A stretch of DNA of 23,789 nucleotides from positions 1-23,789 of the forward strand of contig JAKQBN010000038.1 in NCBI GenBank assembly GCA_029559475.1. Direction: 5' to 3'. Shown here one piece after another: positions 7,228 through 16,041 of this stretch; the stretch's first letter is position 1, and each line of letters opens with the position of its first letter. Source of the DNA: a bacterium (lineage in GTDB: Bacteria > UBA4055). Position numbers and translations under genes: made by a program. Under the pieces are notes generated by a model. That model saw only the letters and a program-made list of their open reading frames with translations. It did no database searches and was not told the origin of the DNA.

Positions 7228-9009
7228 TTATATCTTCGCGGTCTTCGATCTCAGCCATTTTATTTCGGCTTTCGTCAGATAAGGCGAAAGTTTCTTTAAT
7301 ACTGCAGAATGATAAAGGTTGAGCCATTTTAACTCGGATATAGTCATCAGTGATTTTACTATGGGTTTCGTATCGATCGGCACATAAGTCAAGCTCTCCA
7401 TTGAGTAAAATTCTCCTGACGGCGTGTTCCTGTAATTTCTCGTCAGGTACATGTTCTCGATCCTTATACCGTGTTTATCCTTTTTATATATCCCCGGCTC
7501 GACTGTCGTTATCATGCCCGGTTCAAGCGGAACATTTATCATGCGCTGGCTGATGCTCTGCGGTCCTTCGTGGACGTTTAAAAATGAACCTACGCCATGT
7601 CCCGTTCCGCATTTATAGTCGTACATTCCGTTCCATATCGGCTGTCTTGCCAGAACATCGAGCGCGTAGCCTGTAGTTCCTTTCAGAAATTTGGTGCTGA
7701 CCAGATTAATGTGACCTTTGAGAACTAGCGTGTAGTCCTTCCTCTCTTCCCTGCTGAGCTTTCCGAGAGAGTAAGTCCTTGTCGTGTCGGTCGTTCCCTC
7801 AAGATAGTTACCGCCTGTATCGACAAGAAGAAATCCCTCGGGCTTCAAAACGGCTTGCTTTTCTTTTGTCGGAGCGTAATGCATCATCGCGGCGTTTTCT
7901 TTGTAGGCTGTTATTGTATTAAAACTATCGGCTACATAACCCGTCTGATCTTTTCTTAACTTAGTAATATATTCGGAAACATCAAGCTCGGACAATTTTT
8001 TTCTTCCGAGATTCTTTTCGAGCCATATCTGAAATTTAACTAGCACTACGCTGTCTATTATAAGCGCTTTCTTCATATTCCTGATCTCGACAGGATCCTT
8101 GATGCTTTTCAATAAAATTACGGGATCGGTTTTCTCTATCATTGCAGCTTTTTCAGGAATAGAATCATAAGCTTCTTTGCTTGTTCTTGAAGGATCGAAC
8201 ATTACAGCGCATTTATTATTCATTTCTTTTTTTATGAATGAATTTATGGCCTCATAATCATACAGATCAACGCCATTGACTTTAAAATAATCCATGACTT
8301 TCTTATCGACTTTTCTTTTGTCAACAAAATAACTGATCTTATCTTTGGAAACTATCAGATGGGAAACAGATACCGGAGAGATCGGAATGTCTCTACCTCT
8401 GATATTAAGGATCCAAGCGATATTGTCAAGTGAAGACTCAATAAAGTGATCAGCTTTTTCTAAAGCCATCTTTTCACGGATCGTTTTAACTTTTTCAAGT
8501 AGACTCATCTTTGCATATTTTTCGTGCGTCGATATCTTTGAACAGGGAGCTTCCGGCCTGTCTTTCCATATTTTATCGACCAGATCTTCTTTTATGAATT
8601 TAATTTTAAATTCCTTCAGGCTGTTTTCTATCTCTCTAACCTGTGAAACCGACATAACTTTGCCGTCGAATCCTATTTTTATTTCTTTTTTCGAACTGAA
8701 CTTGATCTTAAGCCAATCATAGACGGTAACTGGGTTGGGAGTGTTCGTAATATACGGAAGTATCCCGCTTCCTTTCAGCTCGTTATCGGCCTGAATATCG
8801 TACCTTCCGTCAGTCCAAAGACCGGCATCATCTTTTGTCACAAGAACGGTTCCCGCTGAACCCGTAAATCCTGATATCCATTTTCTGGATTTCCATCTGT
8901 CCGCTACATATTCGCTCTGATGAGGATCGGAACTCGGAATATAAAACACATCGATTTTTTTATCAGACATAAGTTTTCTTAAAGCTGTAACTTTTTCTAT
9001 TACCTTCAA
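7228..9009 (-). CDS. Xaa-Pro aminopeptidase (M24B)
   Basis: A 593-residue dimetal aminopeptidase that removes the N-terminal residue preceding proline. It has the long four-part architecture of this subfamily: two creatinase-type N-terminal domains (IPSSDPHQSEYVADRWKSRK at 24-43, SGFTGSAGTVLVTKDDAGLW at 46-65), the M24 pita-bread domain and a short C-terminal extension. All five metal ligands are present: D397 (LLVDTGG), D408 (TTDTTRT), H471 (GTGHGVG), E504 (TVEPGIY) and E518 (RIENMYL). It has no signal peptide, so cytoplasmic. The start is TTG 9009, supported by GGGGG six bases upstream and by alignment of the family N-terminus. It is likely monocistronic. Confidence 0.93.
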   Translation of the reverse strand: MKVIEKVTALRKLMSDKKIDVFYIPSSDPHQSEYVADRWKSRKWISGFTGSAGTVLVTKDDAGLWTDGRYDIQADNELKGSGILPYITNTPNPVTVYDWLKIKFSSKKEIKIGFDGKVMSVSQVREIENSLKEFKIKFIKEDLVDKIWKDRPEAPCSKISTHEKYAKMSLLEKVKTIREKMALEKADHFIESSLDNIAWILNIRGRDIPISPVSVSHLIVSKDKISYFVDKRKVDKKVMDYFKVNGVDLYDYEAINSFIKKEMNNKCAVMFDPSRTSKEAYDSIPEKAAMIEKTDPVILLKSIKDPVEIRNMKKALIIDSVVLVKFQIWLEKNLGRKKLSELDVSEYITKLRKDQTGYVADSFNTITAYKENAAMMHYAPTKEKQAVLKPEGFLLVDTGGNYLEGTTDTTRTYSLGKLSREERKDYTLVLKGHINLVSTKFLKGTTGYALDVLARQPIWNGMYDYKCGTGHGVGSFLNVHEGPQSISQRMINVPLEPGMITTVEPGIYKKDKHGIRIENMYLTRNYRNTPSGEFYSMESLTYVPIDTKPIVKSLMTISELKWLNLYHSAVLKKLSPYLTKAEIKWLRSKTAKI

Positions 9010-9049
9010 TTTATACCCCCGTATTAATGATAATTTTTTATTTCAGTGA

Positions 9050-9078
9050 AATATAAGTTTTTTTTTACAAATAATAAA
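9050..9078 (-). promoter_or_regulatory. Promoter for the Xaa-Pro aminopeptidase gene
   Basis: On the minus strand, TTTATT (9078-9073), a 17-base spacer containing nine A in a row, and TATATT (9055-9050). A start near 9043 gives a leader of about 34 bases to TTG 9009. The -35 is imperfect, but the -10 and spacing repeat the local pattern. Confidence 0.45.
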
Positions 9079-9117
9079 AGAAAAGTTTTGTTATTGTATT
9101 TTTTCTGACAACTTTTT

Positions 9118-9129
9118 TGTTAATTAACA
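9118..9129. promoter_or_regulatory. 12-bp palindrome upstream of the ABC transporter operon
   Basis: TGTTAATTAACA is a perfect palindrome 34 bases before the ABC ATPase start. It could be an operator for the transporter operon, for which no promoter of the local TATATT type was found in the 154-base divergent gap. It is AT-rich and short, so chance occurrence is quite possible. Confidence 0.22.
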
Positions 9130-9163
9130 GTCTAAAGGTTGAAAATTAAAATTCGGGGATAAA

Positions 9164-10069
9164 ATGAAACTCACTATTCAGAATCTGTCAAAAACCTACC
9201 CTAACGGAGTTCAGGCGCTTAAGAATGTTTCTCTTGAAATATCGAACGGGATGTTCGGTCTGTTAGGACCGAACGGGGCAGGCAAATCAACTCTCATGCG
9301 TACTATCGCGACTCTTCAGGAAGCAGACAGCGGAACAATCATGCTCGATGACATAGATGTTTTGAAAGAAAAACCGAAAGTAAGAGAGATACTCGGGTAT
9401 CTCCCTCAGGAGTTCAGCCTTGATCCGAAAGTTACAGCGGACGATTTTCTCGATCATATTGCGCTTCTAAAAGGCTTAACTGACCCTAAGAACAGAAAAG
9501 AGACCACTGATGCCCTGTTCCATCAGACGAACCTGTGGGAGCACAAAAAAAAGAAGCTCGGTACTTTTTCCGGGGGTATGAAACAGCGGTTCGGTATAGC
9601 TCAGGCGCTGATAAATTCCCCGAAACTTTTAATCGTTGACGAACCTACAGCCGGACTTGATCCTGAGGAAAGGAACAGGTTCCACAACCTTCTTTCCGAG
9701 ATCGGCGAGAACCATATAGTTATATTGTCAACTCACATCGTGGATGATGTATCTTATCTGTGCTCAAATATGGCAGTAATAAACAAAGGACAACTGCTTT
9801 TAAACACGAAACCTTCGGAAGCCATCAAGACAATAAAAAACAGAATATATGAGAAAGAGATCATGAAATCAGATATAAATATTTATAAAGAAAAATACCG
9901 CTTTCTTTCTTCAAGGTTCTTCAGCGGTAAAACATTCATCAAAATATACTCGGATTCGAATCCCGGGGACGGTTTTATTAATGTTGTCCCCGACCTTGAA
10001 GATGTATATTTTCATCATATAAAGAACGGTCTGACACGTGCTTTACACGCGGAGGAAGTAAATGTTTAA
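9164..10069 (+). CDS. ABC transporter ATP-binding protein
   Basis: A 301-residue ATPase subunit. Walker A is GPNGAGKST (residues 35-43), the Q-loop YLPQEFS, the signature SGGMKQR, Walker B LLIVDEPTAGLDP and the switch histidine in ILSTHIVDD, so it should be catalytically competent. The C-terminal 90 residues are an accessory domain of unclear function. GGGG at 9155-9158 lies before ATG 9164. Its stop overlaps the start of the permease-peptidase gene by 8 bases, and the GGAGGAAG site for that gene lies inside this one, so the two subunits are made together. The transported substrate is unknown; the subunit belongs to the ABC-2 exporter type by partnership. Confidence 0.93.
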   Translation: MKLTIQNLSKTYPNGVQALKNVSLEISNGMFGLLGPNGAGKSTLMRTIATLQEADSGTIMLDDIDVLKEKPKVREILGYLPQEFSLDPKVTADDFLDHIALLKGLTDPKNRKETTDALFHQTNLWEHKKKKLGTFSGGMKQRFGIAQALINSPKLLIVDEPTAGLDPEERNRFHNLLSEIGENHIVILSTHIVDDVSYLCSNMAVINKGQLLLNTKPSEAIKTIKNRIYEKEIMKSDINIYKEKYRFLSSRFFSGKTFIKIYSDSNPGDGFINVVPDLEDVYFHHIKNGLTRALHAEEVNV

Positions 10070-13000
10070 CTCTATATTCAGGTATGAGCTGAAATATTCT
10101 TTGAGGATGATCTCAACTCATATATTCTTCGGCGTAATGTTCCTCTTCGCGTTCCTGGCTACGATAAGCGCCGGCGGGACTTTTTCCGGAGTGAATGTTT
10201 CCTTCGGAGGATCATCGTCAGCCAAAATATTCGTGAATTCTCCCTATTATATTTATCAGATGGAAACGATACTCGGCTATATCGGAATAATTTTCATAGC
10301 GGCTGTAGCGGCGAGAGTGATCAACAGGGATTACGAATTCGGGACTTATCAGTGGTTCTATTCGCTGCCGTTAAAAAAATCCGGTTTCGTTCTCGGAAGG
10401 TTCTCAGCGGGTCTTTTAGTCATTCTGTATATTTTTGCCGGAGTGCCTATAGGAATGTATTTTGGATCTGTCATGCCATTTGTAAATCCCGACAGGTTCT
10501 GTCCCAACGAATTTATCAATTATTCGTATCCTTTTATTACTTCAGTCTTGCCGTTTTCGGTTATGATGCTGAGTTTTCTTATGGGATTGTCCCTGTATTT
10601 TAAAAATACCCTTACGCTAATGATCGGCACGATAATAATGCTGATGGCCTATCCCGTTTTGGTCAATATGCCTGTAGGTCTGGATGCAAAATACTGGGTA
10701 GCGCTATTCGACCCCGTATCCCTTTTCACACTTGAGTATTTTACGCAGTACATTACTATAGCCGAGAAGAACTCTGAGCTCCTCAAAATTTCAGGCGTTT
10801 ACTTATACAACAGAATGTTTGTCCTCGCGGCAGCGGCAGCGCTTTTCGTCTGGGCATACAGGAAATTCGATTTCCGTCTGATAAGTAATAACTCGAATAT
10901 CAAAATAGAAAAAGAGGAAGATACGGTGAAAAAACCGGTCCCGCCTGCCCCTGCAGCTGCTCCGGGATTTATAGCTGATGCAAAAAAATATTTCAGCCTA
11001 ACAATAAGTAATTTCATTTATATAATTAAAAGCGGCCCCTTTTTAGGCATTTTCATTTTCTGGATCCTGCAGACCGTCATGAATTCCTTTTATATCGGAA
11101 TGCGCTACGAAACTTCTGTTTATCTTGTAACTGCGACGGTTGCAGAATTTCTTTATGAGAATATGGTCGTTTTCGTAATCGCTATCGTAGCTATATATTC
11201 CGGCGAGGTCATCTGGCGTGAAAGGGACAAGAAATATGATGGAATCTTCAATGCATTGCCTGTAACAACAGGGATGATCTTCGCCGCCAAACTGACATCA
11301 GTGCTTGTGCTGATATATTTCCTTATGGCTTCGAACATTGTTATGGGCATCCTGATACAGCTCTTCCACGGATATTACGAATTCGAACTTGTATTGTATT
11401 TTAAATACTTTATGATATTCGGATCGGTTTTTCTGATATTCATCGCACTTCTCTCTTTCGTGATTCATATATTCGTGAATAACAAGTACCTGGGTTATAT
11501 GTTCGTTCTGATATTTTACTTAAGCACGATGTTCATGGCTGGTCTTGATTTTAACCATCCGCTTTATATGTACGGAATGGTGGAATTTTCTTATTCCGAT
11601 ATTAACGGTTTCGGATACACAAGCAGATTCGTAATAATGTCACTATACTGGCTGTTCTTCATTAGCGCCGTACTTCTTGCTTCAAGATATCTCTGGGTAA
11701 GAGGAAATGAGACCGGCTTTAGACAGAGGATAGCAATATTCAGATCACAGATTAACAAAATTACGGTTTTAGCGTGTGCAATACTGGGACTTGGGTTTGC
11801 AGTACTCGGCAGCTACATATTTTATAGTGAGAACATACTTAATAAATATGAGACTAACGCAGATCAGGAAAAAAATACCGTGCAGTATGAGAAGGATTAT
11901 AAAAGGCTTGAAAGATCCGCTCAGCCTAGGATCGTCGATACAAAAGTAACAGTCGATATTTTTCCGGAAGACAGATCTGTCAGATGTTCGGGTGTATATA
12001 AGCTGAAAAACATGACCGACAGCGTCATAACGAAAATATATGTCGTTTCGGTCAGAACGGAAAATTACAAATACGATTTCTCGACAGGCGCGGAACATAC
12101 GGACAGCTGCAGATACATGCATTTCGATACGTACAGGCTGAATTCGCCTTTGTTTCCGGGCGACAGTTTAGAAATGACATTCGAAGCTGATCATCCCGCA
12201 AAAGGTTTAACTGGCGGTGGTGCATACTATAACGGGACTTTCATAAATAATTTTGAATATTTCCCTCAGATCGGATATACAGCGTCGGCGGAAATGGAGG
12301 ATGAGCACAAGAGAAAGAAATACGGTCTTCCTGCAAAAGAGAGAATGGCTCCTACAGATGACCCGTTCGAAAAATACAGGAACTATGTCGGGAACGCCTC
12401 ATGGACGAAATTCGAAGCTGTTGTAAGCACATCATCCGATCAGGTTGCTGTAGCTCCCGGCAGATTGATCGGTGAATGGTCGGAAAACGGAAGGAAATAT
12501 TACCGGTACAGAACAGATTCCGCCATATTAAGTTTTTTCTGTGTAAATTCAGGCAGATATGAAATAATGAAGGACAGCTGGAACGGCATCGATCTGGAAA
12601 TATATTATCATAAACCGCACGATTATAACATCGGTCACATGATGAAGATGATGAAAAGCTCGCTGGAGGTCTTTACAAGAGATTTCGGGCCTTATCAGTT
12701 CAGCAATCTGAGAATAATCGAATTTCCCTACGGCGGATTCGCGCAGTCGTTCGCTACGACCATTCCCTATTCCGAAAACCTCGGCTTCATCATTGATTAC
12801 AATTCCAAAAACGACAGAGGAGTTGATTATCTGGCTTACATCACTGCTCACGAGATCGGACATCAGTGGTGGGCTCATCAGGTCTGCTCGGCCAATACGA
12901 AAGGAACTACACTTTTAACTGAAGTTCTCGCACAGTACTCAAGCTATCTGGTTCTAAAAGAAACAAATGACGAAAAAGAGATCAGAACTTTCAGAAAGTA

Positions 13001-13616
13001 CAGCCTTGACTCATATCTTAAAGGTAGAAGCCGTGAAACTAAAAAGGAACTGCCGCTTTTATACAATGAGAATCAGGGTTATCTTCATTACGATAAAGGG
13101 ATTGTGGTTTTCGCAGCTTTTGAAGACTATATTGGAAAAGACAGCCTGAACTCAGCTTTAAAAAAATTCGTTTCAGACTGGAAATTCAAAAGCGACCCGT
13201 ATCCGGTCTCGACCGACATTCTGCCGTATCTGAGCGAAGTAACGCCCGACAGTATAAAATATATTCTCGATGACATGCTCGGTAAAATCGTTCTTTATGA
13301 TAACAAAGCCCTATCCGCCGAATGCACTAAACTTGAGAACGGTAAATATTCGACTGAGCTGACCGTTTTATCAAACAAATTCGAGGCTGACAGTCTGGGC
13401 GCAGAAACAAAAGTTAAAATGAATGATTATATCAATATAGGACTTCTCGATAAAGACGACGAACCTGTTTTCATTAAAAAATATATGATCGACAGGGACA
13501 CAATGTCATTCCTGATCGAAACCGACAGCCTGCCTGTGAAAGCGGGGATCGATCCCTATATTCTTCTAATTGACAGAAAACGCGACGACAATCTGTCAGA
13601 TGTAAAATATAAGTAA
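10062..13616 (+). CDS. ABC-2 permease fused to M1-family metallopeptidase
   Basis: A 1184-residue protein. Residues 1-590 carry about 12 membrane helices in two ABC-2-like blocks separated by a charged and Pro/Ala-rich linker (about 280-305). Residues 610-1184 are an M1-type peptidase with H930-E931-I-G-H934-Q-W-W and E954 as zinc ligands or catalytic residues. The gap between H934 and E954 is 19 residues, one more than the canonical M1 spacing. The exopeptidase motif GxMEN is absent; GGFAQSFATTIPYSE occupies that place. Both features match what I recall of ABC permease/M1 fusions in Bacteroidetes. The peptidase presumably faces outward and acts on exported or periplasmic peptide, which is inference. 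ATG 10062 has GGAGG six bases upstream. Confidence 0.9.
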   Translation: MFNSIFRYELKYSLRMISTHIFFGVMFLFAFLATISAGGTFSGVNVSFGGSSSAKIFVNSPYYIYQMETILGYIGIIFIAAVAARVINRDYEFGTYQWFYSLPLKKSGFVLGRFSAGLLVILYIFAGVPIGMYFGSVMPFVNPDRFCPNEFINYSYPFITSVLPFSVMMLSFLMGLSLYFKNTLTLMIGTIIMLMAYPVLVNMPVGLDAKYWVALFDPVSLFTLEYFTQYITIAEKNSELLKISGVYLYNRMFVLAAAAALFVWAYRKFDFRLISNNSNIKIEKEEDTVKKPVPPAPAAAPGFIADAKKYFSLTISNFIYIIKSGPFLGIFIFWILQTVMNSFYIGMRYETSVYLVTATVAEFLYENMVVFVIAIVAIYSGEVIWRERDKKYDGIFNALPVTTGMIFAAKLTSVLVLIYFLMASNIVMGILIQLFHGYYEFELVLYFKYFMIFGSVFLIFIALLSFVIHIFVNNKYLGYMFVLIFYLSTMFMAGLDFNHPLYMYGMVEFSYSDINGFGYTSRFVIMSLYWLFFISAVLLASRYLWVRGNETGFRQRIAIFRSQINKITVLACAILGLGFAVLGSYIFYSENILNKYETNADQEKNTVQYEKDYKRLERSAQPRIVDTKVTVDIFPEDRSVRCSGVYKLKNMTDSVITKIYVVSVRTENYKYDFSTGAEHTDSCRYMHFDTYRLNSPLFPGDSLEMTFEADHPAKGLTGGGAYYNGTFINNFEYFPQIGYTASAEMEDEHKRKKYGLPAKERMAPTDDPFEKYRNYVGNASWTKFEAVVSTSSDQVAVAPGRLIGEWSENGRKYYRYRTDSAILSFFCVNSGRYEIMKDSWNGIDLEIYYHKPHDYNIGHMMKMMKSSLEVFTRDFGPYQFSNLRIIEFPYGGFAQSFATTIPYSENLGFIIDYNSKNDRGVDYLAYITAHEIGHQWWAHQVCSANTKGTTLLTEVLAQYSSYLVLKETNDEKEIRTFRKYSLDSYLKGRSRETKKELPLLYNENQGYLHYDKGIVVFAAFEDYIGKDSLNSALKKFVSDWKFKSDPYPVSTDILPYLSEVTPDSIKYILDDMLGKIVLYDNKALSAECTKLENGKYSTELTVLSNKFEADSLGAETKVKMNDYINIGLLDKDDEPVFIKKYMIDRDTMSFLIETDSLPVKAGIDPYILLIDRKRDDNLSDVKYK

Positions 13617-13620
13617 TAAA

Positions 13621-13643
13621 AAAGCCGGTCTTAGACCGGCTTT
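13621..13643. terminator. Bidirectional intrinsic terminator
   Basis: AAAGCCGGTC-TTA-GACCGGCTTT forms a perfect 10-bp stem with a 3-base loop in the 30-base gap between convergent genes. On the minus strand it is followed by TTTTTTATTA, a good U-tract; on the plus strand the tail is TTTAAATT, weaker. It can end both the ABC operon and the envelope operon. Confidence 0.9.
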
Positions 13644-13646
13644 AAA

Positions 13647-14186
13647 TTATCTGGGTGTTATAAATTTTTTCGTTGTAAAATATCCGTCCCTGAGCGTGTC
13701 GGGAACGGCAGGGCTTCCCGTAACATAAATAAATCCCTCAAAATCAGCCTCGATGATCTCATTCGGTTTGATCTTTTTCAGCTTTATTACTGTATGATTC
13801 GCTTCGTCAGAGTTGGAATCGATGTAATAATCTCCGTATTCTACTGACTTCAGACTGATGCTGTTATTGACGCTCTCGTTCATATAAACTAAAGAATCAT
13901 CATTTACGGGATCATAAAGAAATTTGACTGTCCATAGATCTCCGTTGTCATCTTTTGCTGAAAATAAGTATTTCTCGCCTTCTGTCGTTACCGAGTATTC
14001 GCAGCTTACGAAATTCCTGGCTGTGAATTCTTTACTCGATGCAAGACCTCCTGAATTTGCAGGATTCTGACCTATAGTCACCATCAATCCATTATCAAAT
14101 GCCGGCGGATCTTCGCTTTCTTCGTCGCATGAATAGAATAAAAATACCGTAGCCGCGACAATTGCTAAAACAAGGAACTTTTTCAT
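13647..14186 (-). CDS. Small predicted lipoprotein, unknown function
   Basis: A 179-residue secreted protein with an N-terminal lipoprotein signal: MKK, a hydrophobic stretch (residues 4-18) and cysteine in FYSC followed by the acidic DEESEDPP. The mature part is polar and beta-like with no recognised motif. The open frame extends upstream to 14225, but GGAGG at 14194-14198, seven bases before ATG 14186, and the signal peptide fix the start there. The longer version would overlap the previous gene and hide the signal. It is the last gene of the envelope operon, 28 bases after the TPR lipoprotein and just before the terminator. Confidence 0.75.
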   Translation of the reverse strand: MKKFLVLAIVAATVFLFYSCDEESEDPPAFDNGLMVTIGQNPANSGGLASSKEFTARNFVSCEYSVTTEGEKYLFSAKDDNGDLWTVKFLYDPVNDDSLVYMNESVNNSISLKSVEYGDYYIDSNSDEANHTVIKLKKIKPNEIIEADFEGFIYVTGSPAVPDTLRDGYFTTKKFITPR

Positions 14187-14214
14187 CTTATAACCTCCGT
14201 AATATTTATTTGTT

Positions 14215-16041
14215 CTATCCGTCATTTCTTCTGTCCATCAGATACCATATATCAGAATCGGTCATCTTCTCTTCCTTTTGTACAGACTTTTCCTGAACAT
14301 CGGTAGTTTTTTTGAGCTTCTTTGAAGCGAACTGAGCCTGTGGAGTACCTGAATGATCTTCTTTTAATATCCCGTATATCTCAGCCGCTTTCTTATAATC
14401 TTTAATATAATTCTCTGCTATCATTCCGGCAGCCTGAAGTATTTTCGGAGTGAGAGGGCTTTTTGGAAATCTTGTTCCGATATCAACGTATTCATTCATC
14501 GCATCCATATACAGAGAATCGATAAATTTCTGTGATGAAATGTTAAACAAATAAGCTGCTGAATCCTCGATCACCTCTTCAGGCTCGATCCCTTTCATTA
14601 TTCTTATGTAATTCGCGCTTTTAGTACCGGGATATATTTTTAAAAGACTGTCGCTGAGACCTCCGTATTTCGAACTGTCCGATAGAATCATGTAGAGCAT
14701 CGCTTTTGAGGCGGTATGCGGATAATTTACTTCTTCTGAGAGTTCTTTGAAAATGACCATAGCCGTATCTTTCAGGTCGAATTCATATAACGCTTTTTCA
14801 GCGAATTTCATCTTATCTGAAATATAAGCATCTTTTATATTCTTCAGTCTTTTATTTTCAGAATCCGATGATCTTTTTGAATTTTTAGATCGGTCCTGTG
14901 ACAATGAATCTTTCCGTACAAGATCATCAGATCGTTCTGATCTAGAGACCGTAGAATCACTTTCAGCCTGAAAGTTCTCTAATTTCTTTCTAAGCGCTCT
15001 GAAATCTCTTATCGAACCGATCCTTGCGGCAGCTTTCTGATAAAAATCGTTCCTCCGGTCATAGTAGCCGCTAGAATCGTACATGTCTTCAGCCGATGCA
15101 AGATCCTTTATAAGCCTGAAATAATACTCGCCGAAATAGTAAGCAGTCTCTGATAAAAGCGCTCCGTTATCCTTATTTTTCGGATTAGTTCTCAATATCT
15201 CATCGAGCTTTTTAAAGGTTTTAAGCGGTATTTTGTTGTCAAGATACATCTTCGCAAGCCTGATGTCCCCTTTAAGGGAATAATCGGCATAGATCTCATT
15301 ATCGGTGAATTCTTCAAGGATTTTAATTGCTTCCTCAGTTCTGCCGGTCCTGAATAGCGCATCTGCATATGATATCGTGCTCGAAAAAACCTTTTCTCTT
15401 TCTGTATGAAGTGAAGCCAGTTCCTTATAAATTTCGGCAGCCGTGCTGTCTGCGTAAAGTTTTTCCGAAAGCTCCGCGGATAACTGCATCAAAGATATCT
15501 TTTCCGCTTCACCTTCAGCTGATTTAAAAGCCTGCGTCATAAGATCAAGAGCTTTTATGCTGTCTCCAAGAGAAAGATTCATCTGTGCATTCAGCTTTAA
15601 AAGTTCGTACGGTTCGATGTCGAGATTTTCAGTTTTAATGTTATCGATAAGTTCTTTTGCCTCGGCGTAATTTTTTTGAGCGATCTCTACTTCTGCAAGA
15701 TGAATCTTTGCCTGATCTATAAGTTCAGAGCCCGTGTAATTTGTAATAAGTTCAGTAAATTTTCTCTGCGCTTTATAATAATCCTCCTGTCTGAGGTAAC
15801 ACAGCCCCATCATCAGAAGTGCGTCATCCACCCATTTACTGTCGGGATAGAATTCTAGGATCTTGGAAAGCTCTTTAAGGCTGTTCTCGTAAAGACTTTT
15901 ATCTACCTGATTTTTTTCCTTTCGCTTAGTTTCTGCTTCATTGTAGCTTTCCTTCGCATTGTAGTACATATTGAAATAAGCGCAGTCCGAAAAGATCACG
16001 GCAATAAAGATCACTACTGATATTTTAAGAATAATTTTCAA
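14215..16041 (-). CDS. TPR-repeat lipoprotein (envelope assembly type)
   Basis: About 608 residues. A signal peptide (KIILKISVVIFIAVIF) ends at a cysteine in SDCAYFNMYYNAKESYNEAE; C-A-Y-F-N-x-Y-Y-N-A-K is a start I associate with TPR lipoproteins of FCB bacteria. The aspartate just before the cysteine is unusual for a lipobox. TPR-like helical pairs fill about residues 45-350 and the C-terminal third, separated by a Ser/Arg/Asp-rich linker near 375-410. It may act as a scaffold in the envelope, BamD- or CpoB-like, but no specific role is shown. Start choice: TTG 16041 has GAGGA eight bases upstream and overlaps the previous stop as TTGA; an in-frame GTG at 16062 has a poorer site. Confidence 0.75.
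   Translation of the reverse strand: MKIILKISVVIFIAVIFSDCAYFNMYYNAKESYNEAETKRKEKNQVDKSLYENSLKELSKILEFYPDSKWVDDALLMMGLCYLRQEDYYKAQRKFTELITNYTGSELIDQAKIHLAEVEIAQKNYAEAKELIDNIKTENLDIEPYELLKLNAQMNLSLGDSIKALDLMTQAFKSAEGEAEKISLMQLSAELSEKLYADSTAAEIYKELASLHTEREKVFSSTISYADALFRTGRTEEAIKILEEFTDNEIYADYSLKGDIRLAKMYLDNKIPLKTFKKLDEILRTNPKNKDNGALLSETAYYFGEYYFRLIKDLASAEDMYDSSGYYDRRNDFYQKAAARIGSIRDFRALRKKLENFQAESDSTVSRSERSDDLVRKDSLSQDRSKNSKRSSDSENKRLKNIKDAYISDKMKFAEKALYEFDLKDTAMVIFKELSEEVNYPHTASKAMLYMILSDSSKYGGLSDSLLKIYPGTKSANYIRIMKGIEPEEVIEDSAAYLFNISSQKFIDSLYMDAMNEYVDIGTRFPKSPLTPKILQAAGMIAENYIKDYKKAAEIYGILKEDHSGTPQAQFASKKLKKTTDVQEKSVQKEEKMTDSDIWYLMDRRNDG

Noticed and set aside
14187-14225. Longer start at 14225 for the small lipoprotein
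   Set aside because: It would place 13 polar residues before the signal peptide and overlap the TPR gene; GGAGG points to ATG 14186.
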